Below are positions 1-6,964 of a DNA stretch of 10,736 nt, piece after piece. The translations under genes were made by a program, and so were the position numbers. The notes below the pieces were generated by a model. That model saw only the letters and a program-made list of their open reading frames with translations, ran no database searches and was not told the DNA's origin. The stretch is from an uncultured Methanofollis sp. (GTDB lineage Archaea > Halobacteriota > Methanomicrobia > Methanomicrobiales > Methanofollaceae). The first letter of the stretch is position 1; the number at the start of each line of letters is the position of its first letter. The stretch is taken from assembly GCF_937919355.1 (NCBI RefSeq), contig NZ_CALFSA010000159.1, positions 1 to 10,736 of the forward strand, given 5' to 3'.

Positions 1-108
1 TGCTCTCTTGGTTTTGAAGCCCCGTCTCCTGAGAGAGTCTGGTCAGAGTATGAACGTGAAGCCCTGGAAGCTGCGGCACAGGTCATCGGTGCGGTCCTGA
101 AGAGATAG
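1..108 (+). CDS. C-terminal end of an unidentified protein (partial)
   Basis: An open frame enters from the left edge and ends at a TAG at 106-108, giving the last 35 residues of a protein. The visible tail is rich in Glu and Ala, looks helical, and ends in VLKR. No catalytic motif is visible in so short a piece, so I do not assign a family. It is on the same strand as the MscS genes, and only 35 bp separate its stop from the next start, so co-transcription is possible. The frame is supported by its lack of stops and by codon use like that of the neighbouring genes. Confidence 0.55.
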   Translation, partial: CSLGFEAPSPERVWSEYEREALEAAAQVIGAVLKR

Positions 109-143
109 AGCCTGCCCGTCCCGGCCGATATCGGAAGGGATTC

Positions 144-1055
144 ATGTCTCCAACCCAAACTCCTTGCGGTATGGCCCTGAGTGATCCGGTCTCTGTCGGA
201 GGAGTCTCTCTCGATGTCTTCCTGGTCTTTATCTTTGCTTTCATCGCCTCGCTCTTCCTCGGGAACCTCGTCTACCTCTTTGTCAGGCAGGGGCTGGAAG
301 GCCGTGTTTCCCGGAGCACTGCCAAGTGGGTCTCGGCCATCCTCCAGTACGGGGTGATCTTTGCCGGTGTCTATGTGAGCGCCCGCTACCTTCTCGCTTT
401 CGACCTGACGGCCTTAATCGCATCCCTGGGCATCCTCGGCATCGTTATTGCCATCTCGTCGAGCCAGATCATCCAGAACGTCCTTGCCGGTGTCCTGATC
501 ACGATCAACCGCCCCATCCAGCTTGAAGAGTGGGTGGTCGTCGGGGGGAGGCCGACGACCGGTCTGTGCCGTGTGCGTGACGTCTCGTTCACGACGACGA
601 TCCTGCAGGGTCTTGACGGTGGTCTCGTCCTCCTCCCGAACTCCCAGATCGTCTCATCGAAGGTGATCAACTACTCCCGCGCAGGGTTGATGGAGGTCCT
701 GATCCCCCTTTCGGTCCCGGCATGCGCCGACCTCGGCAGGGTACGGGAGATCGCCCTGCAGGTGGCGCACGACCACCCCCTGATCCTCCCCCACCTCGGC
801 CCTGCCGAACGCTCGAAGGTGCAGGACCTCTTCGAACTCCCCTATCTCAGGCGTCTCTCCTCCGACCGCCAGAACACGAAGCACTTCGAGCCCTGTGTCC
901 TGTTCTCCTCGGTGAATGACGAATGGGTCCGCATGACGGTGCAGGTATGGATCAGGAAAATCACCCGGAAAGATGAGATCGTTTCCGATTATCTCGGGTC
1001 GCTCCTCGAAAGACTGCATGCAGAAGACATTCCGGTCAAGGCAGAGGCACTATAA
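144..1055 (+). CDS. MscS-family small-conductance mechanosensitive channel, copy 1
   Basis: A 303-residue inner-membrane channel of the MscS family, which opens under membrane tension and releases solutes on osmotic downshock. Three hydrophobic segments are visible at about residues 22-47, 62-85 and 91-121. The third is the Gly/Ala-rich pore helix, ending in NVLAGVLITINRP. It is followed by the beta domain (about 122-180), with the family's VVVGG, FTTTILQGLDGG, LLPNSQIVSSKVINYSR pattern, and a C-terminal alpha/beta domain. The start at 144 is chosen because GGAAGG lies at 133-138 and because the tandem copy starts at exactly the same offset (924 bp); Met10 is an alternative in both. Copy 2 follows 12 bp downstream, so the two probably form one transcription unit. 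Residues 137-237 are encoded by DNA identical to copy 2. Confidence 0.93.
   Translation: MSPTQTPCGMALSDPVSVGGVSLDVFLVFIFAFIASLFLGNLVYLFVRQGLEGRVSRSTAKWVSAILQYGVIFAGVYVSARYLLAFDLTALIASLGILGIVIAISSSQIIQNVLAGVLITINRPIQLEEWVVVGGRPTTGLCRVRDVSFTTTILQGLDGGLVLLPNSQIVSSKVINYSRAGLMEVLIPLSVPACADLGRVREIALQVAHDHPLILPHLGPAERSKVQDLFELPYLRRLSSDRQNTKHFEPCVLFSSVNDEWVRMTVQVWIRKITRKDEIVSDYLGSLLERLHAEDIPVKAEAL
551..853 (+). repeat. 303-bp direct repeat, unit 1 (inside MscS copy 1)
   Basis: By direct reading, this stretch is base-for-base identical to 1475-1777, at a constant offset of 924 bp. It covers the end of the beta domain and the start of the C-terminal domain. Both flanks show mismatches, synonymous and non-synonymous. 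After one T/C difference at 854/1778, identity resumes for about 16 bp. A second fully identical island lies at 944-979 / 1868-1903. Third-codon positions are also identical within the tract, which points to recent gene conversion or unequal recombination between the paralogues. Confidence 0.9.
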
Positions 1056-1067
1056 AGAGGTCATGCC

Positions 1068-2003
1068 ATGCTCCCTCTCTCTCCCACCACGACCATGACG
1101 CCGGACGAGGCTATTTTCATTGGTGGAGTTTCACTGGAGGCCTTTGTTGCATTTATATTGGCTCTCTTTGCGTTTCTGGTCGCGGGGAATCTCATCTACC
1201 TTTCTGTCAGGCAGGGGCTGGAAGGTCGTGTTTCCCGGAGCACTGCCAAGTGGGTCTCGGCCCTCCTCCAGTACGGGGTTATCATCGGTGGAGTCTATGC
1301 GAGCGCCCGCTATCTCCTCGCCTTCAACCTGACGGCATTCACCGCGTCCCTGGGCATCCTCGGTATCGTCATCGCGTTCTCTTCGACCCAGATCATCCAG
1401 AACGTCCTTGCTGGTGTCCTGATCACGGTCAACCGTCCTATCCAGCTTGAAGAGTGGGTGGTCGTCGGAGGCTGGCCGACGACCGGTCTGTGCCGTGTGC
1501 GTGACGTCTCGTTCACGACGACGATCCTGCAGGGTCTTGACGGTGGTCTCGTCCTCCTCCCGAACTCCCAGATCGTCTCATCGAAGGTGATCAACTACTC
1601 CCGCGCAGGGTTGATGGAGGTCCTGATCCCCCTTTCGGTCCCGGCATGCGCCGACCTCGGCAGGGTACGGGAGATCGCCCTGCAGGTGGCGCACGACCAC
1701 CCCCTGATCCTCCCCCACCTCGGCCCTGCCGAACGCTCGAAGGTGCAGGACCTCTTCGAACTCCCCTATCTCAGGCGCCTCTCCTCCGACCGCCCTGACC
1801 TGACGATCTTCGAACCAAAGATCCAGATCTCGTCGATCAAGGAGGAGTGGATCCGCCTGACGGTGCGGGTATGGATCAGGAAAATCACCCGGAAAGATGA
1901 GATAGTCTCGGAGTACCTCGGCGACGTGATCCGGAGGTTGAAAAACGAGCACCTCCTCGACGAGGAAGATGAAAAAGAAGACACAGAAACAGAAAAACGC
2001 TGA
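1068..2003 (+). CDS. MscS-family small-conductance mechanosensitive channel, copy 2
   Basis: A 311-residue paralogue of the preceding gene, aligning to it without gaps from residue 1 almost to the end. It has the same architecture: three membrane segments, the pore helix with LGILGIVIAFSSTQIIQNV, the beta domain and the alpha/beta C-terminal domain. An SD-like AGAGGT at 1056-1061 supports the ATG at 1068 and directly follows the stop of copy 1. The first ~50 residues and residues ~240-311 differ from copy 1, while the centre is identical. The C-terminus carries an acidic, charged tail (DEEDEKEDTETEKR) that copy 1 lacks. The TGA stop (2001-2003) lies within the acceptor stem of the convergent tRNA-Ser gene, so the two genes overlap by 6 bp. 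Confidence 0.93.
   Translation: MLPLSPTTTMTPDEAIFIGGVSLEAFVAFILALFAFLVAGNLIYLSVRQGLEGRVSRSTAKWVSALLQYGVIIGGVYASARYLLAFNLTAFTASLGILGIVIAFSSTQIIQNVLAGVLITVNRPIQLEEWVVVGGWPTTGLCRVRDVSFTTTILQGLDGGLVLLPNSQIVSSKVINYSRAGLMEVLIPLSVPACADLGRVREIALQVAHDHPLILPHLGPAERSKVQDLFELPYLRRLSSDRPDLTIFEPKIQISSIKEEWIRLTVRVWIRKITRKDEIVSEYLGDVIRRLKNEHLLDEEDEKEDTETEKR
1475..1777 (+). repeat. 303-bp direct repeat, unit 2 (inside MscS copy 2)
   Basis: Partner of the identical tract at 551-853. Recombination between the two units would delete or duplicate exactly 924 bp and regenerate an intact hybrid MscS gene, because the units are in the same frame and at the same position within each gene. Confidence 0.9.
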
Positions 2004-2081
2004 GGGGGAGATTTGAACTCCCGAGAGACTTGCGCCTCACGGGCTTTCCAGGCCCGCGCCCTACCGCTAGACTACCTCAGC
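1998..2081 (-). tRNA. tRNA-Ser(GGA)
   Basis: On the minus strand this folds as a class II tRNA. The acceptor stem is a perfect 7 bp (GCTGAGG / CCTCAGC) with discriminator G. The anticodon stem CGGGC/GCCCG closes the loop CTGGAAA, giving anticodon GGA (Ser, reading UCC/UCU). The long variable arm has a 5-bp stem (GAGGC/GTCTC), typical of tRNA-Ser, and the T arm is GGGAG-TTCAAAT-CTCCC. No CCA is encoded. The 3' end overlaps the stop codon of the convergent MscS copy 2. An AT-rich stretch upstream (about 2090-2117, containing TATAGTATA on the minus strand) probably holds its promoter. Confidence 0.95.
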
Positions 2082-2122
2082 ACTCGCCTTATACTATACG
2101 CCCCCCCGTTTTTTAATCCTAT

Positions 2123-3040
2123 CTATTCGGCCGGGCTGTGGGGGTGCGTCGTCCAGGCCCGTGGATAGGTGCCTGCGGCCATCATCACCGCCCGCGGGGC
2201 GAGCACGAGTCCGGTGGCGCCGGGTTCGTAGGCCGCAGAATCGGTGAGGGCTTCGCCGAGACAGATGAGTTCGTCCTTTTCAGATAGTACAGCCACAAGG
2301 TCGCCCTTCTGGTACTTCGTCCTCGAGAGGACGCCGACCCCCGCGAGGGCGGCGCCGTGGCAGAGGGCGTCGATCGCCGTCTCCCGCACGACGACCCGCG
2401 GGAGGTCGCCGATGCCCTGCACAGGCGGGAGGATGAGGCGGGTGAGAGGGGAAGTGTCCCCGGCCCGCGCCGCGACGGCGGCGTCCCTGAGGTCGTGGAG
2501 GGTGCAGGTCTCGCCCTCGCCGACGACGCCTGAGCGGGTCCGGCGGAGTTCCTGCATGTGGGCCCCGACGCCGAGGGCGAGGCCGAGGTGGTGGCAGAGA
2601 GACCTGATATACGTGCCCGCGTCGCAGACCACCCTGAAGAGGACGAGGCGCCCGTCCACGTCCAGCACCTCCAGTTCATAGATGCGCCTGATCCGCAGGT
2701 TCCGCTTCACCGCGCTCCGACGGGGCGGCCTCTGGTAGATCCGGCCGACGAACTCCCGCGCCGTCTCTTCGATCTCCTCCCTGCGTGCGTCCCCGTGGAG
2801 GCGCATCAGGCAGACGTACTCCTTCCTCTCCTTCAGCAGGACAGGGGCGAGGCGCACGGCAGGACCGATCATGACGACGAGCACGCCGGTGACCATGGGG
2901 TCGAGGGTGCCGGCATGGCCGACAGGCACGCCGAGCATCTCCCCCACCCATGCGGCGACCTGGTGACTCGACGGCCCCCGCGGCTTGTCGACGGCGATGA
3001 GGCCTGCCTGCGGGACACCCGGTACGCGGTGTTCAGGCAT
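2123..3040 (-). CDS. cbf5: Cbf5: archaeal tRNA/rRNA pseudouridine synthase (H/ACA RNP catalytic subunit)
   Basis: This 305-residue enzyme isomerises uridine to pseudouridine. In archaea it works RNA-guided in H/ACA RNPs with Nop10, Gar1 and L7Ae, and also makes Psi55 in tRNA. The catalytic TruB-type motif HAGTLDPMVTGVL has its Asp at residue 47. The N-terminal AVDKPRGPSSHQV, the RIYQRPPRRSAVKR segment and CDAGTYIRSLCHHLG are all TruB/Cbf5 signatures. The last ~80 residues (KYQKGDLVAVLSEKDELICLG) look like the PUA domain. The ATG at 3040-3038 has a purine-rich SD-like run (GGAGGGAGGGAGAGG) just upstream. The same frame runs on without a stop into the HemD coding sequence, so the protein is either the C-terminal half of a 535-residue fusion or made by internal initiation. 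Confidence 0.93.
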   Translation of the reverse strand: MPEHRVPGVPQAGLIAVDKPRGPSSHQVAAWVGEMLGVPVGHAGTLDPMVTGVLVVMIGPAVRLAPVLLKERKEYVCLMRLHGDARREEIEETAREFVGRIYQRPPRRSAVKRNLRIRRIYELEVLDVDGRLVLFRVVCDAGTYIRSLCHHLGLALGVGAHMQELRRTRSGVVGEGETCTLHDLRDAAVAARAGDTSPLTRLILPPVQGIGDLPRVVVRETAIDALCHGAALAGVGVLSRTKYQKGDLVAVLSEKDELICLGEALTDSAAYEPGATGLVLAPRAVMMAAGTYPRAWTTHPHSPAE

Positions 3041-3730
3041 GGTCCGGTCCTCTCCCTCCCTCCGGTTCAGGGCTTCGAGAGTCCCGGCAAGGGACCCGTC
3101 CCCGACGACGTCGGGCATGACACCGGCCTTTTCCATCGCGGCCGCTGTCACCGTGCCGATGGCGGCGACGGTCTGCCCTGCCCGCCGCGGCCAGTGCGCC
3201 TCCCTGAAGGACGAGGCGCTTGTGAAGAGGACGACATCGGCACGTGCCGTGTCGAGGTCCTCTCCTGTCGGGACGAGGGTGTAGGCCGGGTACTCGCAGG
3301 CCTCGCCGCCGAGGTCCCGGATCGCCTGGAGGAGAGCGGGGTTCGGCACCGCCGCCCGCGGGATCCCGACCGTCCTGCCCTTCAACCACTCCCCCATATA
3401 GGGTGCGAAGTCGGCCGAATAATAGGATGGCAGGGTTTCGGGTTCGAGGCCGCAGGCCTTCAGCGTCCGTGCCGTCTGGGGGCCGATGGCGACGATGCGT
3501 ACGCCGGCGGTTGGGCGCAGCCGCGGGGCGATCACCTCCGCAGGCAGGGCGCTCGTGAAGAAGATCGCATCGAAGTTTCCGGCATTCGCCCCGGCCACAA
3601 AGCGGTCGATGTTCTCTTCGAGGAGTTCGGCCCGCAGAGGCGAGACCGTGTAGCAGGTATGCCCGTACCGGGCGCAGAGGGCGGCGTCCCTTCCCGCCTT
3701 CTCAGCAAGACGGGTGATCGCAATCAACAT
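3041..3730 (-). CDS. hemD: Uroporphyrinogen-III synthase (HemD), in frame with cbf5 and lacking its own stop
   Basis: HemD cyclises hydroxymethylbilane to uroporphyrinogen III with inversion of ring D, feeding F430, cobamide and siroheme synthesis in methanogens. This 230-residue region has the two-lobed pattern: N-terminal ITRL; AIGPQTARTLKACGLEP (81-97); then VVLFTSASSFREA (166-178) and AIGTVTAAAMEKAGVMPDVV (190-209), which is the family's C-terminal signature. The ATG at 3730-3728 has no SD sequence. A TATA-like element on the minus strand near 3753-3758 suggests a leaderless transcript. HemD is normally about 230-260 residues, so the domain is complete here, but no stop precedes the cbf5 ATG. 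The purine repeat at the junction (3050-3062) is a likely place for a slipped base, if the fusion is not real. Confidence 0.88.
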
Positions 3731-3785
3731 TGTGCAATTGTTCGGTGCGGGTGGGATATGACGGTTTCCCCGCCGGGCCGGATGG

Positions 3786-3791
3786 TATATA
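3786..3791 (+). promoter_or_regulatory. Putative archaeal TATA box for a leaderless tctA-like mRNA
   Basis: TATATA lies 25-30 bp upstream of the GTG at 3816, the usual distance from archaeal box A to the transcription start. Together with the absence of an SD sequence, this suggests that transcription starts at or next to the GTG. The element sits in the 85-bp divergent gap between hemD and the permease. Confidence 0.5.
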
Positions 3792-3815
3792 TGGGGCGGT
3801 TTCAGAATCTCCGGT

Positions 3816-5024
3816 GTGATCGCCGCCCTCATCGCCGGCACCCTCCTCGGCGTCGTCCTCGGCACGGTCAGCGGTCTGGTGCCGGGCGTGCACGTCAACA
3901 CGATGGCAGGGCTCCTCCTTTCCCTCTCGCCGATCCTCATAGTAACACTTGGCGCCCCCCTGCTGGCGGCGGCCCTTGTCGCCGCCCTTATCACCCACAC
4001 CTTCCTGGACTGCGTCCCCTCCACCTTTCTCGGTGTGCCCGACGCCGACACGGCGGTGATGGTCCTCCCTGCCCACGCCCTCTGCCTGGAAGGGCGGGGC
4101 GGGGAAGCGGTGCGCATCTCGGCCCTCGGGAGTGCGGCGGCCGTCGTCTGGTCACTTCCCCTCTCTCTCCTCTTCTTCACCCTCTTCCCTGCCTTCCAGC
4201 CCTTTTTCGACCTCTGGATCGGTGTCCTCCTCACTGCGGTCGCCTGCTACCTTGTCGTCTTCTCGGAGTCTCCCGAGTGGGCGGCAGGCATCTTTCTCGT
4301 CTCCGGCTTCCTCGGCCTCGTCACCTTCAGGTACTCTTTCCTCGCGTGGGGCGGCGGCACCAGCGTCCTGATGCCCCTCCTCTCCGGTCTTTTCGGCGTC
4401 TCTGTCCTCCTCTCCGCCTCCAGCGGGAGGATGCCGCCGCAGTCTGACGCCGTCACCTTTCCCGGCAGGAATGAACTCTTCAGGTGCTCGTGTGCCGGGT
4501 CTGTGGCCGGCGCCGTCGTCGGCTGGCTCCCCGGCCTCTCGAATGCCACCGCGAACGCCCTCCTCGCCTCGGTGATCGACTACGGCGATGACCGCCGGGG
4601 CTACATCCTTGCGACAAGCGCCGCAAACACGGCGAACGCCTTCCTCGGCCTCGCCGCCCTGTACGCAATCGGGCGGACGAGGAACGGCGTCATGGTGGCG
4701 CTCGCCACCCTCGAGGTCCCCCCCTTCACTGTCCTCCTCCCTGTCGCCGCCCTCGCCGCCGCCCTCGCCTATGCCGCCACCGTCCTCCTCTCGGGAACGG
4801 CCGGCATCTTCTCACGCGTCCCCCTCAAACCCCTGAACGCCGCTGTGATCCTCTTCGTCACTCTCCTCTCCTTCCTCCTCTGCGGCCCCTTCGGTCTCGT
4901 CGTCCTCATCCTCGCCACCTGTGTCGGTGTCGTGCCGACCCTCGTCGAGGTCCGCAGGGTCTACTGCATGGGTGTGGTGATGGTCCCGGTGATACTCTCG
5001 TCTCTTGGCGTGGCTGTGCTGTAG
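3816..5024 (+). CDS. TctA-like / DUF112 (COG1784-type) membrane permease
   Basis: A 402-residue, very hydrophobic protein with about ten or more membrane segments. Two internal repeats carry the TctA hallmark: GLVPGVHVNTMAGLLLS near the N-terminus and GWLPGLSNATANALLAS in the second half. In bacteria, TctA is the large membrane subunit of tripartite tricarboxylate transporters. This archaeal form is shorter than the ~500-residue TctA, and no TctB or periplasmic TctC gene lies nearby, so it may act alone and its substrate is unknown. The start is a GTG at 3816. No in-frame ATG lies just upstream, there is no SD sequence, and the TATA element is placed for a leaderless mRNA. It converges with the antiporter gene. 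Confidence 0.8.
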   Translation: MIAALIAGTLLGVVLGTVSGLVPGVHVNTMAGLLLSLSPILIVTLGAPLLAAALVAALITHTFLDCVPSTFLGVPDADTAVMVLPAHALCLEGRGGEAVRISALGSAAAVVWSLPLSLLFFTLFPAFQPFFDLWIGVLLTAVACYLVVFSESPEWAAGIFLVSGFLGLVTFRYSFLAWGGGTSVLMPLLSGLFGVSVLLSASSGRMPPQSDAVTFPGRNELFRCSCAGSVAGAVVGWLPGLSNATANALLASVIDYGDDRRGYILATSAANTANAFLGLAALYAIGRTRNGVMVALATLEVPPFTVLLPVAALAAALAYAATVLLSGTAGIFSRVPLKPLNAAVILFVTLLSFLLCGPFGLVVLILATCVGVVPTLVEVRRVYCMGVVMVPVILSSLGVAVL

Positions 5025-5120
5025 GGAAATCGGGGTTTGCGTGAAGATTGCCCCGGGAAAGTATAATCGAAAAATAGGAACTCAGGGGAGGATGCGAGGT
5101 CACAAAGATTCACAGGCCCC

Positions 5121-6047
5121 TCACGCGGCCCCGAAGATCACGGCGATATACCCCACATACGCAGCGATGAGGAGGACCGCCCACGCCCGCGTGAACCGAT
5201 CCCCCCCCATGAAGAGGGGGACGACGGCGAGGGCGAACGCGGCGGTGACGAGGGTGTCGAAGAGGTTGCCGATCGGTACCGGCATGATGAGCACGGCGAC
5301 GCCCATCACGAAGAGGAGGTTGAAGATGTTGCTCCCCAGGATGTTCCCGACCGAGATGCCGTCCTCGCCCCTGACTGTCGCAACGAGGGAGGTCACAAGT
5401 TCTGGCAGGGATGTTCCAACCGCCACGATCGAGAGTCCGATGACGAAGGTCGGGACACCGATGGCGCCGGCGATCGCCACCGCTCCGTCGACGACAAACC
5501 GTGCCCCGATGATGACGGCGGCAAGTCCGGCGATGGTGAGGAGCACGTCCCTGTTCCCGTGACTCTCGACGCCGCCGGACCCTTCTTCCTTCCCGTGCCG
5601 CAGGAGGAGGGCGAGGATGACGGCGAATGCCCCGAGCATCCCGGCCCCTGCGAAAACGTCGAGGGTGCCCCGCAGGGCGAAGAGGACGAAGATCCCGGTC
5701 GCCGCAAGCATCAGCCCGGTCTCCCAGAGGGCGGAGTCGCGACCGTTGCTGTTTCTGCCGAGGAGGTCCGGTCTGATGAATGCACAGAGTGCGAGGATGA
5801 GGGCGATATTCGCGATGTTGCTCCCGAGGACATTGCCGAGAGCGATCCCGGCGTCGCCGGTTGCGGCGGCGTTGACGCTCACCACGAATTCGGGGACTGA
5901 GGTGCCGAAGGCGATGACAGTACACCCTATTGTCGCCGCCGAGACCCCGAACCGCGCCGCAAGCCCGCTCCCCCCGCCGACAAAAAAGTCCGCACCTTTG
6001 ACGAGGAGGGCGATGCCGACGAGAAAGAGGATTACTTCGGTGATCAT
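5121..6047 (-). CDS. CaCA-family Na+/Ca2+ antiporter (YrbG-like)
   Basis: A 308-residue polytopic membrane protein that exchanges Ca2+ for Na+ (or H+). It has the two alpha-repeats that define the family. Repeat 1 is GTSVPEFVVSVNAAATGD (49-66) with GNVLGSNIANI (71-81). Repeat 2 is GTSLPELVTSLVATVRGEDG (211-230) with GNILGSNIFNL (234-244). The Glu of each GTS-PE motif is the ion-binding residue known from the family. A charged loop (about 150-167) links the halves. The ATG at 6047-6045 is chosen because it begins the first membrane helix; an upstream in-frame ATG near 6110 would add a non-conserved stretch over the neighbouring promoter. No SD sequence is seen. It diverges from nop5 across 71 bp, with CATATG at 6082-6087 a possible shared TATA-like site. 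Confidence 0.9.
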   Translation of the reverse strand: MITEVILFLVGIALLVKGADFFVGGGSGLAARFGVSAATIGCTVIAFGTSVPEFVVSVNAAATGDAGIALGNVLGSNIANIALILALCAFIRPDLLGRNSNGRDSALWETGLMLAATGIFVLFALRGTLDVFAGAGMLGAFAVILALLLRHGKEEGSGGVESHGNRDVLLTIAGLAAVIIGARFVVDGAVAIAGAIGVPTFVIGLSIVAVGTSLPELVTSLVATVRGEDGISVGNILGSNIFNLLFVMGVAVLIMPVPIGNLFDTLVTAAFALAVVPLFMGGDRFTRAWAVLLIAAYVGYIAVIFGAA

Positions 6048-6118
6048 GATGTATTCAGCCTGTACGATCTGGACGGTGCGCCATATGTTAATGTTCCCTG
6101 CATTCCCATCCATATCTA

Positions 6119-6964
6119 ATGGAGCGCTACTGGTTTGGGGACGTTGAAGAGGGTGTCTGCCGCCCTGCTGAGACCGACCCTGCAGCACTTGGCCGGAGGA
6201 TAGACGCGGTCCGGGCCGAGCTCGGGCGGCCTGACTGGAGACTGGCGCAGGCCTGCGGTGCGGTGAGGGACAGGGCCGACTACATTGCGGTCCTGCAGGC
6301 AGGGTGCATGGAACGGGCGCGGGCGCAGGTGGCGGTCGAACTCTCGGGCAGGGACGTCGAACTCCTCCAGATGGTGCGGACTCTCGACGAGATCGACCAT
6401 GTCGCAAACCTCCTCCTTGAGAGAGCCGTCGAGTGGCAGGCCATCCTCGACCCGGCCTTCACCCGGAAATACAGGCGGGGGGGCAAGGCCCTTGCCGGGC
6501 GGATACAGCGGAGTCCATCGCCGTCCCTGAGAATGGTCGGCGGCGAGATCGAGCACCTCGGCGAGGTGCGGAACAGGCTGATGCGCGAGGTCTCACGGCG
6601 TGCCGATGCCGTCCTCCCGAACACGAGCGCCCTTGTCGGCGGCCTTGTGGCGGCGCGGCTCATGGCAGAGGCGGGGGGACTCTCTCACCTCGCCCGGATG
6701 CCCGCGGCGACCATCCAGGTGCTGGGGGCGCGGACCGCGATCTTCTCTCATATCCGCGGCAGCGCCCCCTCGCCGAAGCACGGCGTCATCTTTCAGCACC
6801 GCAGGGTGCACAATGCTCCGAAAGAGGTCAGGGGCCGGGTGGCGCGGGTGCTTGCGGCAAAACTTGCGATTGCTGCGCGTATCGACCACTTCAGGGGCGA
6901 ACTTGATCCGGCATTTGTCGAAATGGCGCAGAAGAAGATCGACGCCGCAGGGGTGAGGGCATGA
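6119..6964 (+). CDS. Nop5 (Nop56/58-family) box C/D RNP core protein, short form
   Basis: Nop5 is the scaffold of the archaeal box C/D RNP: it bridges the L7Ae-guide RNA complex and fibrillarin. The NOP domain is plain at about residues 170-260: LPNTSALVGG, then GARTAIFSHIRGSAPSPKHG, VIFQHRRVHNAP and RVLAAKLAIAARIDHF. A coiled-coil-like helical stretch (TLDEIDHVANLLLERAVEW, 88-106) precedes it, as in the family. The 281-residue length is well below the usual ~370-420. The N-terminal domain, which in known structures contacts fibrillarin, is reduced to roughly 80 residues before the coiled coil. A longer N-terminus is excluded by an in-frame TAA at 6089-6091. There is no SD sequence, so a leaderless mRNA is likely. 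The TGA overlaps the start of flpA (ATGA, 6961-6964), so the two are translationally coupled. Confidence 0.88.
   Translation: MERYWFGDVEEGVCRPAETDPAALGRRIDAVRAELGRPDWRLAQACGAVRDRADYIAVLQAGCMERARAQVAVELSGRDVELLQMVRTLDEIDHVANLLLERAVEWQAILDPAFTRKYRRGGKALAGRIQRSPSPSLRMVGGEIEHLGEVRNRLMREVSRRADAVLPNTSALVGGLVAARLMAEAGGLSHLARMPAATIQVLGARTAIFSHIRGSAPSPKHGVIFQHRRVHNAPKEVRGRVARVLAAKLAIAARIDHFRGELDPAFVEMAQKKIDAAGVRA

Noticed and set aside
551..1777. Direct repeat read as a mobile element or attachment-site duplication
   Set aside because: Both units lie in frame within homologous genes at identical positions, with no transposase, terminal inverted repeats or integrase nearby.
2558..4447. Long plus-strand open frame opposite hemD-cbf5
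   Set aside because: Antisense shadow caused by high GC: low-complexity Arg/Pro/Gly composition and no motifs, while the minus strand encodes clear HemD and Cbf5.
5025..5120. Terminator between the convergent permease and antiporter genes
   Set aside because: Only a weak 5-bp CGGGG/CCCCG pairing with a long loop and no T-run; not convincing.
6048..6407. N-terminal extension of the antiporter up to 6407
   Set aside because: It would run antisense through the nop5 coding region, and the extra sequence is Arg/Pro-rich. The first membrane helix begins right after the ATG at 6047.
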